DNA of 64,000 nt, taken from positions 186,001-250,000 of the forward strand of contig JAVJRG010000012.1 of the NCBI GenBank assembly GCA_040218535.1, in the 5' to 3' direction. Origin of the DNA: Lacipirellulaceae bacterium. GTDB lineage: Bacteria; Planctomycetota; Planctomycetia; Pirellulales; Lacipirellulaceae. The first letter of the stretch is position 1; every line of letters starts with the position of its first letter. The translations under genes were made by a program, and so were the position numbers. The notes under the pieces were generated by a model. That model was not told where the DNA came from, did not search any database, and saw nothing but the letters and a program-made list of their open reading frames with translations. Below, in pieces: positions 16,816 through 28,598 of this stretch.

Positions 16816-16889
16816 GTGGCTGGGGACGAGCCCCGCGAGCCCCCAGCTTTTCAGACCACTGGGGGCTCGCGGGGCTCGTCCCCAGCCAC
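16816..16889. terminator. Perfect 31-bp-arm hairpin after the small secreted protein
   Basis: Two 31-base arms starting GTGGCTGGGGACGAGCCCCG pair perfectly over a 12-base loop. It lies 12 bases after the stop codon of the secreted protein. It has no T-tract, so it may act as an mRNA-stabilising or rho-independent-like barrier. A partial relative is at 57323-57345. Confidence 0.7.
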
Positions 16890-16935
16890 ACGCGGGTTGA
16901 AAGCCGTTATTAAAGGGCAAGACACTTAAGTCTCC

Positions 16936-19635
16936 ATGGCCGAACTCAAGACCTTTCTGTTCACGGACATCTGCGGTTCGGTGCGTCTCAAGAATGAGAT
17001 GACCGGCCGCAGCGTGACAGAGCGTGATCTTGCGTTCATTCAGACGGTCCTCACGCCGCATCGTGCGCGGATCGAAGCAAAGCTCATTGAGATGGGCGGG
17101 CGGGTTGTCTCCACGGCAGGAGACGGTCACTTCCTGGTGTTCGACAACACGATCCAGGCGGCTCAATGGGCGGTCGACGTTCAAGAAAGCCACCGCGACC
17201 AACCGATCGTGCTGCCCAGCGGCGAGCATGTCGAAACGCGGATGAGCGTCCACGTTGGCGTGCCGCAGGTCGACCCGAGTGACCCGGATAACTTCGTCGG
17301 CAAGAGCGTCGACTATGCGGCCCGCCTGAACGACTACGCCACCGGCGGTCAGATTCTTTGCAGTCGTAGCGTGATGGCGATCCTCGATGACGTGGGTCTC
17401 GATGGGATTAAGCTCTACCTGCATGGCCGTCGCGAGCTCAAAGGCATCGGCATGGTTGAAGTGCACGAGGTGCTCTACGACGAGGTCGGCCCGCGGACGA
17501 TGCGCAACGAGCCGAAAAGCCATTCACACCGCCAGTGGACGGTAATCCCCACAATGGGCTTTGCTGAGGCGGAGACCGACCCCACCGGTGGCATCGCCGT
17601 TGTGGGTTCAGCCATCAAGCAAGTCGGAAACTACGTACTCGAAGGCCAACTTGGTGCGGGCGGCATGGGCGATGTGTATAAGGCACGCCATAAGCAATTC
17701 GACCGGCTGCGTGCCGTGAAAGTGATCAAGCCGCAGTACGTAGGACCTGGCCACAAGGACGTGATCAACCGCTTTTACAACGAGATTAAAGCGGTCGGGA
17801 AGCTGGAGCATAAGAACATCGTCGTAGCGATCGATAGCTCGAATCCCACGGACAAAGTCCATTACTTGGTGATGGAGTATCTCGAAGGGGTGGGGCTTGA
17901 TGAGCTGGTTTCCAAGGTCGGTCCGCTCGCGGTTCCCGACGCCTGCGAGATCATCCGCCAAGCGGCCCAAGGTTTGGAATACATCCACCGTCACGAGATG
18001 GTGCACCGCGATATCAAGCCCTCGAACCTAATGTTAACGCTTGTTGATGGAGACAAGCTGCACAGCGATCACTCTCAGCCCTCCAACGGCGATCAAGAAC
18101 TGGGCGTGGTGAAAATCTTGGATCTAGGGCTCGCGTTGCTGGCCGACCAAGGGGATGACCGCCTCACGCGTTACGACAACAAAGCGATGGGCACGGGCAT
18201 GTACATGCCGCCTGAGCAATGGAAGACCACGAGCGTCGACATTCGGGCGGACATCTACTCACTAGGCTGTACGCTCTATCATTTGCTAGCCGGGAATCCA
18301 CCGTTTATTGATTCCGATCTGCGGCCTGAGAAAGCGCACGAAAAGCAGCCGCTACCGCCGATTCGGTCAGCGAATATACCGAAGAAGCTCTGGGACGTTT
18401 TGAAGAAGATGACGGCTAAGCGGCAAGCCGATCGGTATGCGTCGCCGGCGGAGGTGGCCGAAGCGTTGGTGCCGTTTCTTGAGGGGCACGACTTGGCGGC
18501 GCTGCGTCGGCAGTACGACGAGCAATCCGGACGCATTGAAGCGCTCACGCCCACGCACAGCGACATGCCCTCGCGGCAGGACACACTGTGGTCGAAAATC
18601 CGCAGCGGCACCGGCAGCATGTACCCGACGCGACGCTGGATGCTGGGGACTGCCATGCCGCTCTTGGCCATGGCGGGCATGCTGGGCGGTACAATTTGGA
18701 TGATGCAACGGAACGCGAACCGTGCGGCCGAAAATGCCCGCGAAACGGCGGAGAAGACTCTCCCGAGCTTTGCACACACGGCCGTGACGACGAATTTAGC
18801 TCCGCAAATCGAAGCCCGCTTCGACGTGCTCGTGCTGGCTAGTGAGGACGAACGCCTCCGCGCGTTGCTGAAGGACTATAACCGGGACCCTGAAGAATTT
18901 GATGTGATTCGACAACTTCAGGAATGGCTAGGGGCGTTTTCCAGCGAGCATACCGATCTGCGACCCGATAGTTGGTTTATCAATTCGCGCGATGGCACTC
19001 AAGTCGCGCGCAAGCCAACGAAGGACAGTATCGGGAAGAACTATGCGTACCGCGACTATTTCCACGGTGGCGGAAGAAACCTGTCCAAGAAGGAAGTCTC
19101 GAGTGCCAGACCGATCACTCGACCTAACCTTTCCACAGTCTACGAGGGGAGTCCGGATAAGAAGACGGGCAAACCAGCGAAGATCAAAGTTGCGTTTTCC
19201 GTCCCGATTTTTGAAACCCCGTATGACAAGAGTAGTGAGGTGTTGGGCGTGCTTTCTCTGTCAGTCGAAGTGGGCACGCTGGAGCGTTTAGACCTCAAAT
19301 CAAGCGGCGATAATGAAGTGCTGCTCGTTGATACTCGGCCCGACTATTTGGCGGGGAATGCCGAAGAGGGATTGGTTCTAGATCACCCCGAGTATCAAAG
19401 CACGACCGATCCGAAAGACATGCCGCGGTTTGATGGCGAAATCCTTGCCTCGATGAAGAAGGCAGTCAAAGAAGAACGTGGTATGTTTATCACCGGCTAT
19501 CGCGACCCGCTGGACGAGGCAGAAGCGAAGCTTCACTGGGGAGCATTTGAGCCGGTCTACTATGACCTGGAGGCGGATGGAGAAAAACGCTCAACCGGCT
19601 GGGTGGTGTTGGTGCAGGATGTGATGGTGGAGTAA
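16936..19635 (+). CDS. Class III cyclase-like / Hanks kinase / membrane Cache-type sensor fusion
   Basis: This 899-residue protein joins three modules. Residues 1-185 are a class III nucleotide cyclase homology domain with metal-ligand Asp11 (FLFTDICGS) and Asp63 (AGDGHFLVF). The Lys expected four residues before Asp63 is Ser59, and the transition-state Asn is Asp126 (SVDYAARL), with Arg130 kept. Residues 231-515 are a Ser/Thr kinase: G-rich loop LGAGGMGDVY, Lys262, H-R-D ending at Asp359, D-L-G at 396-398, and APE-like MPPEQW. A membrane helix lies at about 570-590. The remainder resembles a Cache-type extracellular sensor (SWFINSRDGTQVARKPTKDS, VAFSVPIFETPYD). Kinase activity is likely; cyclase activity is uncertain. 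No partner phosphatase is adjacent. Confidence 0.88.
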   Translation: MAELKTFLFTDICGSVRLKNEMTGRSVTERDLAFIQTVLTPHRARIEAKLIEMGGRVVSTAGDGHFLVFDNTIQAAQWAVDVQESHRDQPIVLPSGEHVETRMSVHVGVPQVDPSDPDNFVGKSVDYAARLNDYATGGQILCSRSVMAILDDVGLDGIKLYLHGRRELKGIGMVEVHEVLYDEVGPRTMRNEPKSHSHRQWTVIPTMGFAEAETDPTGGIAVVGSAIKQVGNYVLEGQLGAGGMGDVYKARHKQFDRLRAVKVIKPQYVGPGHKDVINRFYNEIKAVGKLEHKNIVVAIDSSNPTDKVHYLVMEYLEGVGLDELVSKVGPLAVPDACEIIRQAAQGLEYIHRHEMVHRDIKPSNLMLTLVDGDKLHSDHSQPSNGDQELGVVKILDLGLALLADQGDDRLTRYDNKAMGTGMYMPPEQWKTTSVDIRADIYSLGCTLYHLLAGNPPFIDSDLRPEKAHEKQPLPPIRSANIPKKLWDVLKKMTAKRQADRYASPAEVAEALVPFLEGHDLAALRRQYDEQSGRIEALTPTHSDMPSRQDTLWSKIRSGTGSMYPTRRWMLGTAMPLLAMAGMLGGTIWMMQRNANRAAENARETAEKTLPSFAHTAVTTNLAPQIEARFDVLVLASEDERLRALLKDYNRDPEEFDVIRQLQEWLGAFSSEHTDLRPDSWFINSRDGTQVARKPTKDSIGKNYAYRDYFHGGGRNLSKKEVSSARPITRPNLSTVYEGSPDKKTGKPAKIKVAFSVPIFETPYDKSSEVLGVLSLSVEVGTLERLDLKSSGDNEVLLVDTRPDYLAGNAEEGLVLDHPEYQSTTDPKDMPRFDGEILASMKKAVKEERGMFITGYRDPLDEAEAKLHWGAFEPVYYDLEADGEKRSTGWVVLVQDVMVE

Positions 19636-19651
19636 CGCCATTCATCTTCCA

Positions 19652-19723
19652 TGAGCCGCGAAGCGTCAGCTCGCCGGTGCATACCTCAGTTCGGTAACCC
19701 AAGGGCTTACGCCTCACGGCTCA
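19652..19723. repeat. Palindromic repeat with GCCGTGAGGCGTAAGCC arms (copy 2)
   Basis: TGAGCCGCGAAGCGTCAGCT faces GGGCTTACGCCTCACGGCTC. It belongs to the same family as 12405-12474. Its right arm covers the last codons and stop of the transporter gene at 19714. Confidence 0.75.
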
Positions 19724-20793
19724 GAGTCGTGCGTTAGGCTTCCCCGTTGCAGCCACTTATCAATCGCCGCGGCCACCAAGTGTTGCAAGAGCGTCGCCAA
19801 TCCAATCACCAGGATCACTCGCGGGTTCTCTTCGGCGAGGACTTCCCCAGCGAGGACCAACGCGAGCCCGGTATGCTTCATGCTCAGGGCAAACAGCATC
19901 GTTGTACGGGAAGCGTTGGAGAGGCCACAAGCACGCGCTAATCCCAGGGCAACAACGACTCCGGCCACCCCAAGTAAGATTGCTAAGACGGCTGGAATGG
20001 CTGCTGAAGCAATCGTCTCCTGTTTGACCAGTCGGGGCATGGCGAGTGCTGCGTTCGCGTAGTTGAGAACCAACAGATCGAACAGCGTAATCAGTCGAAT
20101 CCAAGGTTTCAGCCGTGCGATGCGTCCTTCGCCCAATGCCCACGCTGCCAGCGCCCCGGCAAGTGAAGGCAAAACTACCCAGAGGATGAATTCCAAGCCG
20201 GAAAACTTTGCGACCAGTTGTTCGATCTTTCCCGTGTCAGCGTCTGATAAGGCGAAGCCCATCAGTTTCAGCATTTGCGGAGCGGCTATTGGCGAAAGAA
20301 TGATCGACAGGACGATCAGGCCCAAGGAAAGCGCCACGTTGCCGCCGGCATTCTGACTCCAGCCGGCGGACGAATTCGCGACGGGCATCGCGGCAACGAG
20401 TGCTAACCCGACGACGATGCCCGCGGTGTTCTCTGCGTTGCAGATCGATGGAAGCAGAGGGCCGATCATGGCAACAAAAACGGCCGGACCTAGCCAGGCA
20501 GCAAGCAAACCGAGAAGCAACACCGCAGGGCGTTCCAGGAGGTCACGAATTTCCGACCAACGAATTACTGCCGCAGCACAGAACAAGAGCAATGCTAGCA
20601 GCAACATCGGTGCGCGGACTTCGCCGCCGGTCGGTTGGACAAAGGTGATGTTGCGAATCGCCTTACCAGGCCCCGGCAGAAAGGCCGCTACCGCATAAGT
20701 GCCGACCAGCAGCCAGAGGAAGTAGCGATGTAGCACATCCCCCAACCAAGTCTGTTGGGGTAACGCGTCGGTATTATCGGCAGCGGATGCCAT
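19714..20793 (-). CDS. Bile acid:sodium symporter-family (BASS/SBF-like) transporter
   Basis: This 359-residue membrane protein (ATG at 20793; an earlier start would add a hydrophilic Arg/Ser-rich leader) has about nine or ten hydrophobic segments. They are arranged in two halves as in the SBF/BASS fold. Diagnostic stretches are VGLALVAAMPVANSSAGWSQ, with N-A-G-G-N following, and later MLFALSMKHTGLALVLAGEV, the two crossover regions that bind sodium and substrate. The substrate cannot be deduced. Its final residues S-E-P and stop codon lie inside a palindromic repeat. Confidence 0.82.
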   Translation of the reverse strand: MASAADNTDALPQQTWLGDVLHRYFLWLLVGTYAVAAFLPGPGKAIRNITFVQPTGGEVRAPMLLLALLLFCAAAVIRWSEIRDLLERPAVLLLGLLAAWLGPAVFVAMIGPLLPSICNAENTAGIVVGLALVAAMPVANSSAGWSQNAGGNVALSLGLIVLSIILSPIAAPQMLKLMGFALSDADTGKIEQLVAKFSGLEFILWVVLPSLAGALAAWALGEGRIARLKPWIRLITLFDLLVLNYANAALAMPRLVKQETIASAAIPAVLAILLGVAGVVVALGLARACGLSNASRTTMLFALSMKHTGLALVLAGEVLAEENPRVILVIGLATLLQHLVAAAIDKWLQRGSLTHDSEP

Positions 20794-21017
20794 ACGCTTG
20801 GGGAGGGGGCGGCTGGAGTGGCTTCTGCGAGGATCGGGGCTGAGTCTCTCTAGAATAACAGAACAGCGGATTGGTTTCAGGGGCAATGCGGGTTTCGACT
20901 TCGTGTGAACTTCACCGAGAAGCAGCGTGTCTTTTGTGCGTCACGTGAGCTAAACTGACACTTCCCGCCGAGAATCTTTCCCCGCGATTCTCCTTCGTCT
21001 GCCTCTCCGAAATCGCC

Positions 21018-22361
21018 ATGCCCTCTGCCACCACTGTTGAAGAACCTTGTGAGACGCCGAGCCCCTCGCTCGCGACTTCGCCGTCAACCGAGTACCTACG
21101 AGAAGAATCCACTCAAGAAAAGCCCTTCTACGGTTGGGTGATGCTCCCCGTGGCAATGCTGATTTTGGTGGCGAGCAGCCCAGGGCAGACGTTTGGCTTT
21201 GCCTTTTTCAACCCGCATTTCCAGCAGGCACTTTCGCTCACCTCGACGCAGCTTTCGACGGCTTACTTATTCGCGACTTTGCTGGCGGCGGTTCCCCTGA
21301 GTTACGTCGGCTCGCTGACCGATCGATTTGGTTTGCGAAAGTCGCTGTTCGCCACGGTCATTGCGTTATCGCTCGGGTGCATGCTGCTGGCGGCGACTTC
21401 GAACATCGCGATGCTTTGTTTGAGCTTTTTCGTGATGCGCTTGCTCGGCCCTGGGATGATGGTCCTGCTGGCGAACAATACGCTGGCCGCTTGGTTTGAT
21501 AAACGGCTGGGTAAGGCAAGCGGCGCGATGCAATTGAGCATGGCGGGGGCCGTGGCTTTGATTCCCGCGGGGATGTTGTTGCTGATCAACAGCTTCGGCT
21601 GGCGGCAAGCCTACGTCATAATCGGTTGCGGCTTAGCCCTGACTATGTTGCCGGTGCTCTGGTTTTTCTACCGCGAGAGCCCTGAAGAGCTAGGGCAAGA
21701 GCGAGATGGTATCGTTCCCGGTCCGCAAGTGTTGCCTGCCGTTCCAGCCGGGAGCGTCGCCGAAAACTCCACGACGAGAGGTTCGTCCGACTTCACACTC
21801 GCCGAAGCGATGCGCACGCCCGCGTACTGGGTACTGATCGCCGCGACCAGCGCCTGGGCGATGATCGGCACGGGGATCGTCTTCCACATGGAAGCCCTCT
21901 TCGCCACTCGTGGTTTAGCCGAAACCACGATGCAACTCGCCCCGACAGCGCTGGCCATCGGCATGGCCGCGATGCAACTGTGCGGCGGCGTGTTGGCCGA
22001 CCGAGTGGCGATTCGCTTTCTCGTAATGCTCGCCATCGGTGGAATCGGCTCCAGCAGCTTGGCCGTGATGGCCGCCCCTGGCGCGAAGACGTTACTGGCC
22101 GCCTTTACGCTCTATGGACTCTCTCAAGGCCTGATGAGCGTGATCGCCGGAACCGCCTGGGCACGGTTTTTTGGGCGGGCCCACTTGGGCAAAATCCGCG
22201 GCACGGCTCTCACGGCAGCGGTAGCCGCCAGTGCCGTTGGACCGTTGGCTCTGGGTCTTTCGGTCGATTACGCGGGCGGTTTTGAAGCAGGGCTGATCGG
22301 GTTTGCTGTGGTTGCCGGTTTTGTGGCGACCTCGGGGTGGTGGGCACGGAAGCCTGATTGA
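21018..22361 (+). CDS. MFS transporter, oxalate/formate antiporter-like
   Basis: This 447-residue protein has 12 predicted membrane segments after a 35-residue hydrophilic start. The loop between helices 2 and 3 carries GSLTDRFGLRKSL, the MFS signature G-x3-D-R-x-G-R/L-R. The second-half counterpart is GGVLADRVAIRFL. The overall pattern (N-terminal FYGWVMLPVAMLILVASSPG, then FGFAFFNPHFQQAL) resembles the monocarboxylate/oxalate-formate type subfamily. The substrate is not known. The neighbouring GH29 gene begins 117 bases downstream and may share the transcript. Confidence 0.88.
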   Translation: MPSATTVEEPCETPSPSLATSPSTEYLREESTQEKPFYGWVMLPVAMLILVASSPGQTFGFAFFNPHFQQALSLTSTQLSTAYLFATLLAAVPLSYVGSLTDRFGLRKSLFATVIALSLGCMLLAATSNIAMLCLSFFVMRLLGPGMMVLLANNTLAAWFDKRLGKASGAMQLSMAGAVALIPAGMLLLINSFGWRQAYVIIGCGLALTMLPVLWFFYRESPEELGQERDGIVPGPQVLPAVPAGSVAENSTTRGSSDFTLAEAMRTPAYWVLIAATSAWAMIGTGIVFHMEALFATRGLAETTMQLAPTALAIGMAAMQLCGGVLADRVAIRFLVMLAIGGIGSSSLAVMAAPGAKTLLAAFTLYGLSQGLMSVIAGTAWARFFGRAHLGKIRGTALTAAVAASAVGPLALGLSVDYAGGFEAGLIGFAVVAGFVATSGWWARKPD

Positions 22362-22477
22362 ATAAGTTGCAGCCGCGACTTCCATCCAACCTTGTGTCCA
22401 CCTCAGGGGGATTGCATACTATCGGCAATTACTCGGCCTATCTTTTTTGCGGCACTAATCTCTTGAGGTCTTGTCCC

Positions 22478-24022
22478 ATGAAACTCGTTCTCCTTGTGCT
22501 CACCTTTGTCGCTCTCCTAACTCCGCAACGGACTTTCTCGCAGCAACCCTTCACAGACGAAATTGCTTCGCTTGAGAAACACCAAGCGGCAGCGGGCTGG
22601 TTCCGTGACGCGAAGCTGGGGATTTACTTCCACTGGGGTCCCTACACCGTGGCGGCGCATGGGAGCGAATGGTATGCGCGTTGGATGCACTTCGACCTCA
22701 GCGAAGACGACTGGGAAGGGCACACCCCCGGGTACCACAAAGACTTGCTTCCTTGGCATACAAAGAAGTTCGGTCACCCTAAGAACTTTGGGTATCACGA
22801 TATGATACCGCTTTTTACTGGTGAGCACTTTGATGCAGAGGAGTGGGCTGACCTGTTTGAGGCCAGTGGTGCCAAGTTCGCTGGTCCAGTTGCTATGCAC
22901 CACGACGGCTACGCGATGTGGGACAGTGAGGTCACCCCGTGGAATGCTGCGGACACCGGCCCCAAGAAGGACGTCACCGGAGAGCTATCAAAGGAGCTGC
23001 GTAACCGTGGCATGAAGCTCATCACCTCGTTTCATCATGCTCGCCATTTGCAACGCTACACGGGAATGAACTTTTCCGAGGCCCGCGAGAAATACGGTCA
23101 CTTCGATCAGTACCATGTATTTTGGAACTCTCACTATCCCTGGATTGAGGGCTTAGCAACCAGTTCGGAAGATCCTAAGCTGCGTCTCCTCTATGGGAAT
23201 ATTCCTGAAGAGCAATGGCTGGAAAAGTTTTGGCTAGCATCGCTTAAAGAGGTGATCGATAAGTATCAGCCTGACATTATTTGGTTTGATACTTGGCTCG
23301 ACCAAATCCCTGAGAAAACTCGCTACGAATTCGCTGCGTACTATCTCAACGCTGCGGACTCGTGGGGCAAAGAGGTGGTCCTCACCCATAAGCACGAGGA
23401 CATGCCCGCCGCGTTCTCGGTGCAGGACTTTGAACAAGGTCGCCGTGACAAGCTGACGCAGGAAGCGTGGCTGACAGACGACACGCTCTCCAAATGGAGT
23501 TGGTCTTACGTAGAAGGATTGCAGATTAAACCGGCAGCTTGGGTCATTCACGACTTTATTGATATCGTGGCGAAGAACGGCCAACTCCTGCTCAATATCT
23601 CTCCGAAGGCTGACGGAACCATTCCCGAAGACCAAAGAAAAGTTCTCGCCAAGCTCGGAGAGTGGCTGAAGGCGAACGGCGAATCGATCTACGGCACTCG
23701 TCCTTGGAAGATTTACGGCGAAGGTCCCACACAGATGGAAAAGGGAGGACACTTCACCAAGCACGTCGACTACACGGCTCAGGACATTCGTTTCACAACC
23801 AAGGGCGAAACGCTCTACGCGATCTCTCTGGGAACGCCACAGAAAAAGTTGACGATCAAGTCACTGGCGAAGGGCAGCCCTCACTACTCCGATGAGGTCT
23901 CCAAAGTTACCACGCTCAATGGAAACTACATCGCATCCTGGTCTCAAGATGATGTAGGGCTCCATATTGAGTTAAGCCCTGATGCGCCGCAGCAGATTGC
24001 GTATGCATTTCGCATTGAGTGA
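22478..24022 (+). CDS. Secreted alpha-L-fucosidase (GH29)
   Basis: This 514-residue protein with a signal peptide (MKLVLLVLTFVALLTPQRTFS) is predicted to remove alpha-L-fucose from sugar chains outside the cytoplasm. GH29 marks include WFRDAKLGIYFHWGPYTVAA near the N-terminus, AMHHDGYAMWDS, and the nucleophile strand IIWFDTWLDQ. NGQLLLNISPKADGTIP and a C-terminal beta domain follow. An in-frame ATG at 22358 overlaps the MFS stop, but the signal peptide shows the start at 22478. The MFS gene before it could import a released sugar; this is inference. Confidence 0.92.
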   Translation: MKLVLLVLTFVALLTPQRTFSQQPFTDEIASLEKHQAAAGWFRDAKLGIYFHWGPYTVAAHGSEWYARWMHFDLSEDDWEGHTPGYHKDLLPWHTKKFGHPKNFGYHDMIPLFTGEHFDAEEWADLFEASGAKFAGPVAMHHDGYAMWDSEVTPWNAADTGPKKDVTGELSKELRNRGMKLITSFHHARHLQRYTGMNFSEAREKYGHFDQYHVFWNSHYPWIEGLATSSEDPKLRLLYGNIPEEQWLEKFWLASLKEVIDKYQPDIIWFDTWLDQIPEKTRYEFAAYYLNAADSWGKEVVLTHKHEDMPAAFSVQDFEQGRRDKLTQEAWLTDDTLSKWSWSYVEGLQIKPAAWVIHDFIDIVAKNGQLLLNISPKADGTIPEDQRKVLAKLGEWLKANGESIYGTRPWKIYGEGPTQMEKGGHFTKHVDYTAQDIRFTTKGETLYAISLGTPQKKLTIKSLAKGSPHYSDEVSKVTTLNGNYIASWSQDDVGLHIELSPDAPQQIAYAFRIE

Positions 24023-24029
24023 GGTTCGA

Positions 24030-24797
24030 CTACGACGTTAAGCCTTCGACCAACTCGCGTAGCTCTGCGACTTCGGCTTTCAACTGAGAAACCTCTTCTC
24101 GCAGTGAAGCGAGTTCATCGGAATTCACGCTACTACTCGCGTGCGGTTTCGCCGGAGCGGGATCTGCGACTGTTGACGGCGAAGACGCAAGCGGCGCGGG
24201 CGACGTGCTCGGTGCTGGGGCCGCTGCTGGGGCGCTCGTTCCGTGGTCTTTGAGAACCTTCTCCAACTCTTGAGGTTGATAAAGATTGTGCGTCACAATG
24301 CACCCTCGGCCTGGCGGGGTGACGTAGATCAGCAGCTCCTTGGCGACGAGTGAATCGATGATTGGGCGTAGCTCGCTCATCCCCGCAATCGGGTGCATCC
24401 GAGCCGCGCGGGCTCGAAGTTCGCCCAAAGTTTGTGCCCCCCGGAGCAGCAGTTCGCCCATCACGGCGATCTCGGCCTTGTCGACGCCCAGCCAGTCGTA
24501 CATCAGGTGACGATACTTCTCGACGCGGCTATCGCTTTGCACTTGAGCAATCGCGCCGAGCTTCATGAGCTGCTCACAAGCGTCGTAAGCGTCCCCCTCG
24601 TCGAGGCTCATCTGCGGGAAGCGGTTGCTCTTTTGGTTCGCACCGTTGACCAGCGCATTCATCGAGAGCGGGTAATTATCCGGCGTGGTCTTCGCCTTTT
24701 CGATGAGGACCCCGGCGATGCGGCGCTCGACGCGACCGAGGGGCTGCCACTTGCGTTCTGCTGTTGCTTCTGTCGCTGGTTCGTTTGGATCAGTCAT
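24030..24797 (-). CDS. YceH/DUF480-family protein
   Basis: This 255-residue protein has the conserved two-winged-helix core of YceH (UPF0502): RRIAGVLIEKAKTTPDNYPL, SMNALVNGANQKSNR, then RVEKYRHLMYDWLGV and MGELLLRGAQTLGELRARAA. The core is followed by an Ala/Pro/Ser-rich linker and a C-terminal coiled coil (ELASLREEVSQLKAEVAELR). The cellular role of the family is not established. Convergent with the fucosidase gene, 7 bases apart. Confidence 0.9.
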   Translation of the reverse strand: MTDPNEPATEATAERKWQPLGRVERRIAGVLIEKAKTTPDNYPLSMNALVNGANQKSNRFPQMSLDEGDAYDACEQLMKLGAIAQVQSDSRVEKYRHLMYDWLGVDKAEIAVMGELLLRGAQTLGELRARAARMHPIAGMSELRPIIDSLVAKELLIYVTPPGRGCIVTHNLYQPQELEKVLKDHGTSAPAAAPAPSTSPAPLASSPSTVADPAPAKPHASSSVNSDELASLREEVSQLKAEVAELRELVEGLTS

Positions 24798-24856
24798 AGT
24801 GCGACTGATTGTACGCGAACTGAGTGCCGTGAGAATGGTCGACTTCTCAAGCAGCG

Positions 24857-24951
24857 AACCCCCAGCTTGCGCTGGGGGCTAGGGGTTCGATACGTTGGAA
24901 AGATTCACTCAAGCGAAAACTACTAGCCCCTAGCGCGAGCTAGGGGTTTTC
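24857..24951. repeat. CCCCTAGCGCAAGCTAGGGG-type palindrome pair
   Basis: Two hairpins, CCCCCAGCTTGCGCTGGGGG and CCCCTAGCGCGAGCTAGGGG, face each other across about 45 bases. The family recurs at 28509-28579, 33861-33924 and 51469-51490. Confidence 0.8.
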
Positions 24952-24960
24952 AGAGTCGCC

Positions 24961-27745
<2,785 letters not shown>

Positions 27746-28000
27746 CTAGGTTTCGTGTTTGCTACCTAGCCGGCGAGCTACGTCTCGCCAGGAACACTTG
27801 AGGTAATCGGCTATTATCACGCGATTCTCCCTAGGTGACAACGGGGCGAAGAATATGGCTCATCGAGGAGCGCCGTGCGAGCCAACCTCAATGTCGTCGT
27901 GCTCGCGGGCTAGGGTGATTGCACGCTAACGCTCTGTCTGCTGCTGTGGTAAGCTGCTTGGTACGCAGACCTCTTCATCACGCTCTCGGAGACCCTTCTT

Positions 28001-28492
28001 GTGAACACCCACGACGCCATTCGCACGACGGCTGAAACTAGCGCCACGATCCTAAAGACCTATCTCAGCGATCTTGAGGACGCCGAACTGCTTGAGCGCC
28101 CCAGCCCCGAGTGCAACCACTTGGCGTGGCAGTTGGGGCATTTGATCGCCTCAGAGTGCATGCTCCTCGATATGGTCGCACCCGGCTCAGCGATCGAGCT
28201 CCCTGAAGGCTTCGCCGAAACCCACAGCAAAGACAACGTTGCCGATAACGACCCAGCAAGTTTTCTCTCCAAGGCAGAGTACCTCGAGTGGCTCGACAAG
28301 GTACACGCCGCGACGATTGCCGCACTTGAGAAGACCAGCGAGGCAGACCTCGATGCGCCCTCCCCTGAGCACTTTCAAAAGATGTTCCCTACCGTCGGCA
28401 ATATGTATATCTTGCTGGCGACGCACGCGATGATGCACGTCGGGCAGTTTGTGCCTGTCAGACGGAAATTGGGGAAACCGATTTTGATTTAA
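28001..28492 (+). CDS. DinB-fold (YfiT-like) putative metal-dependent protein
   Basis: This 163-residue four-helix-bundle protein has the DinB-superfamily histidines: one in HLAWQLGHLIASE and two close to the C-terminus in THAMMHVGQFVPVRRKLGKP. Members are often thiol transferases or divalent-metal proteins; the substrate here is unknown. The start is GTG at 28001; no clear Shine-Dalgarno site is seen. The 27716-28000 region upstream contains a GCCGGCGAGCTACGTCTCGCC palindromic sequence also seen at 41450. Confidence 0.82.
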   Translation: MNTHDAIRTTAETSATILKTYLSDLEDAELLERPSPECNHLAWQLGHLIASECMLLDMVAPGSAIELPEGFAETHSKDNVADNDPASFLSKAEYLEWLDKVHAATIAALEKTSEADLDAPSPEHFQKMFPTVGNMYILLATHAMMHVGQFVPVRRKLGKPILI

Positions 28493-28508
28493 CTTGATTA
28501 CGCTTCGA

Positions 28509-28579
28509 AACCCCTAGTTTGCGCTAGGGGCTAGGGTTGGTGGAGAAGAATCCCTAGCCCCTGGCGCAAGCCTGGGGTT
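28509..28579. repeat. CCCCTAGC-type palindrome pair
   Basis: ACCCCTAGTTTGCGCTAGGGG and CCCCTGGCGCAAGCCTGGGG, about 30 bases apart, between the DinB gene and the solute-binding protein gene. Same family as 24857-24951. Confidence 0.8.
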
Positions 28580-28598
28580 GACCTCAAGACGTCAACTG

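Noticed and set aside
24880-24900. tRNA-like GGTTCGATAC sequence
   Set aside because: It belongs to a palindromic repeat and no acceptor stem or anticodon arm can be built around it.
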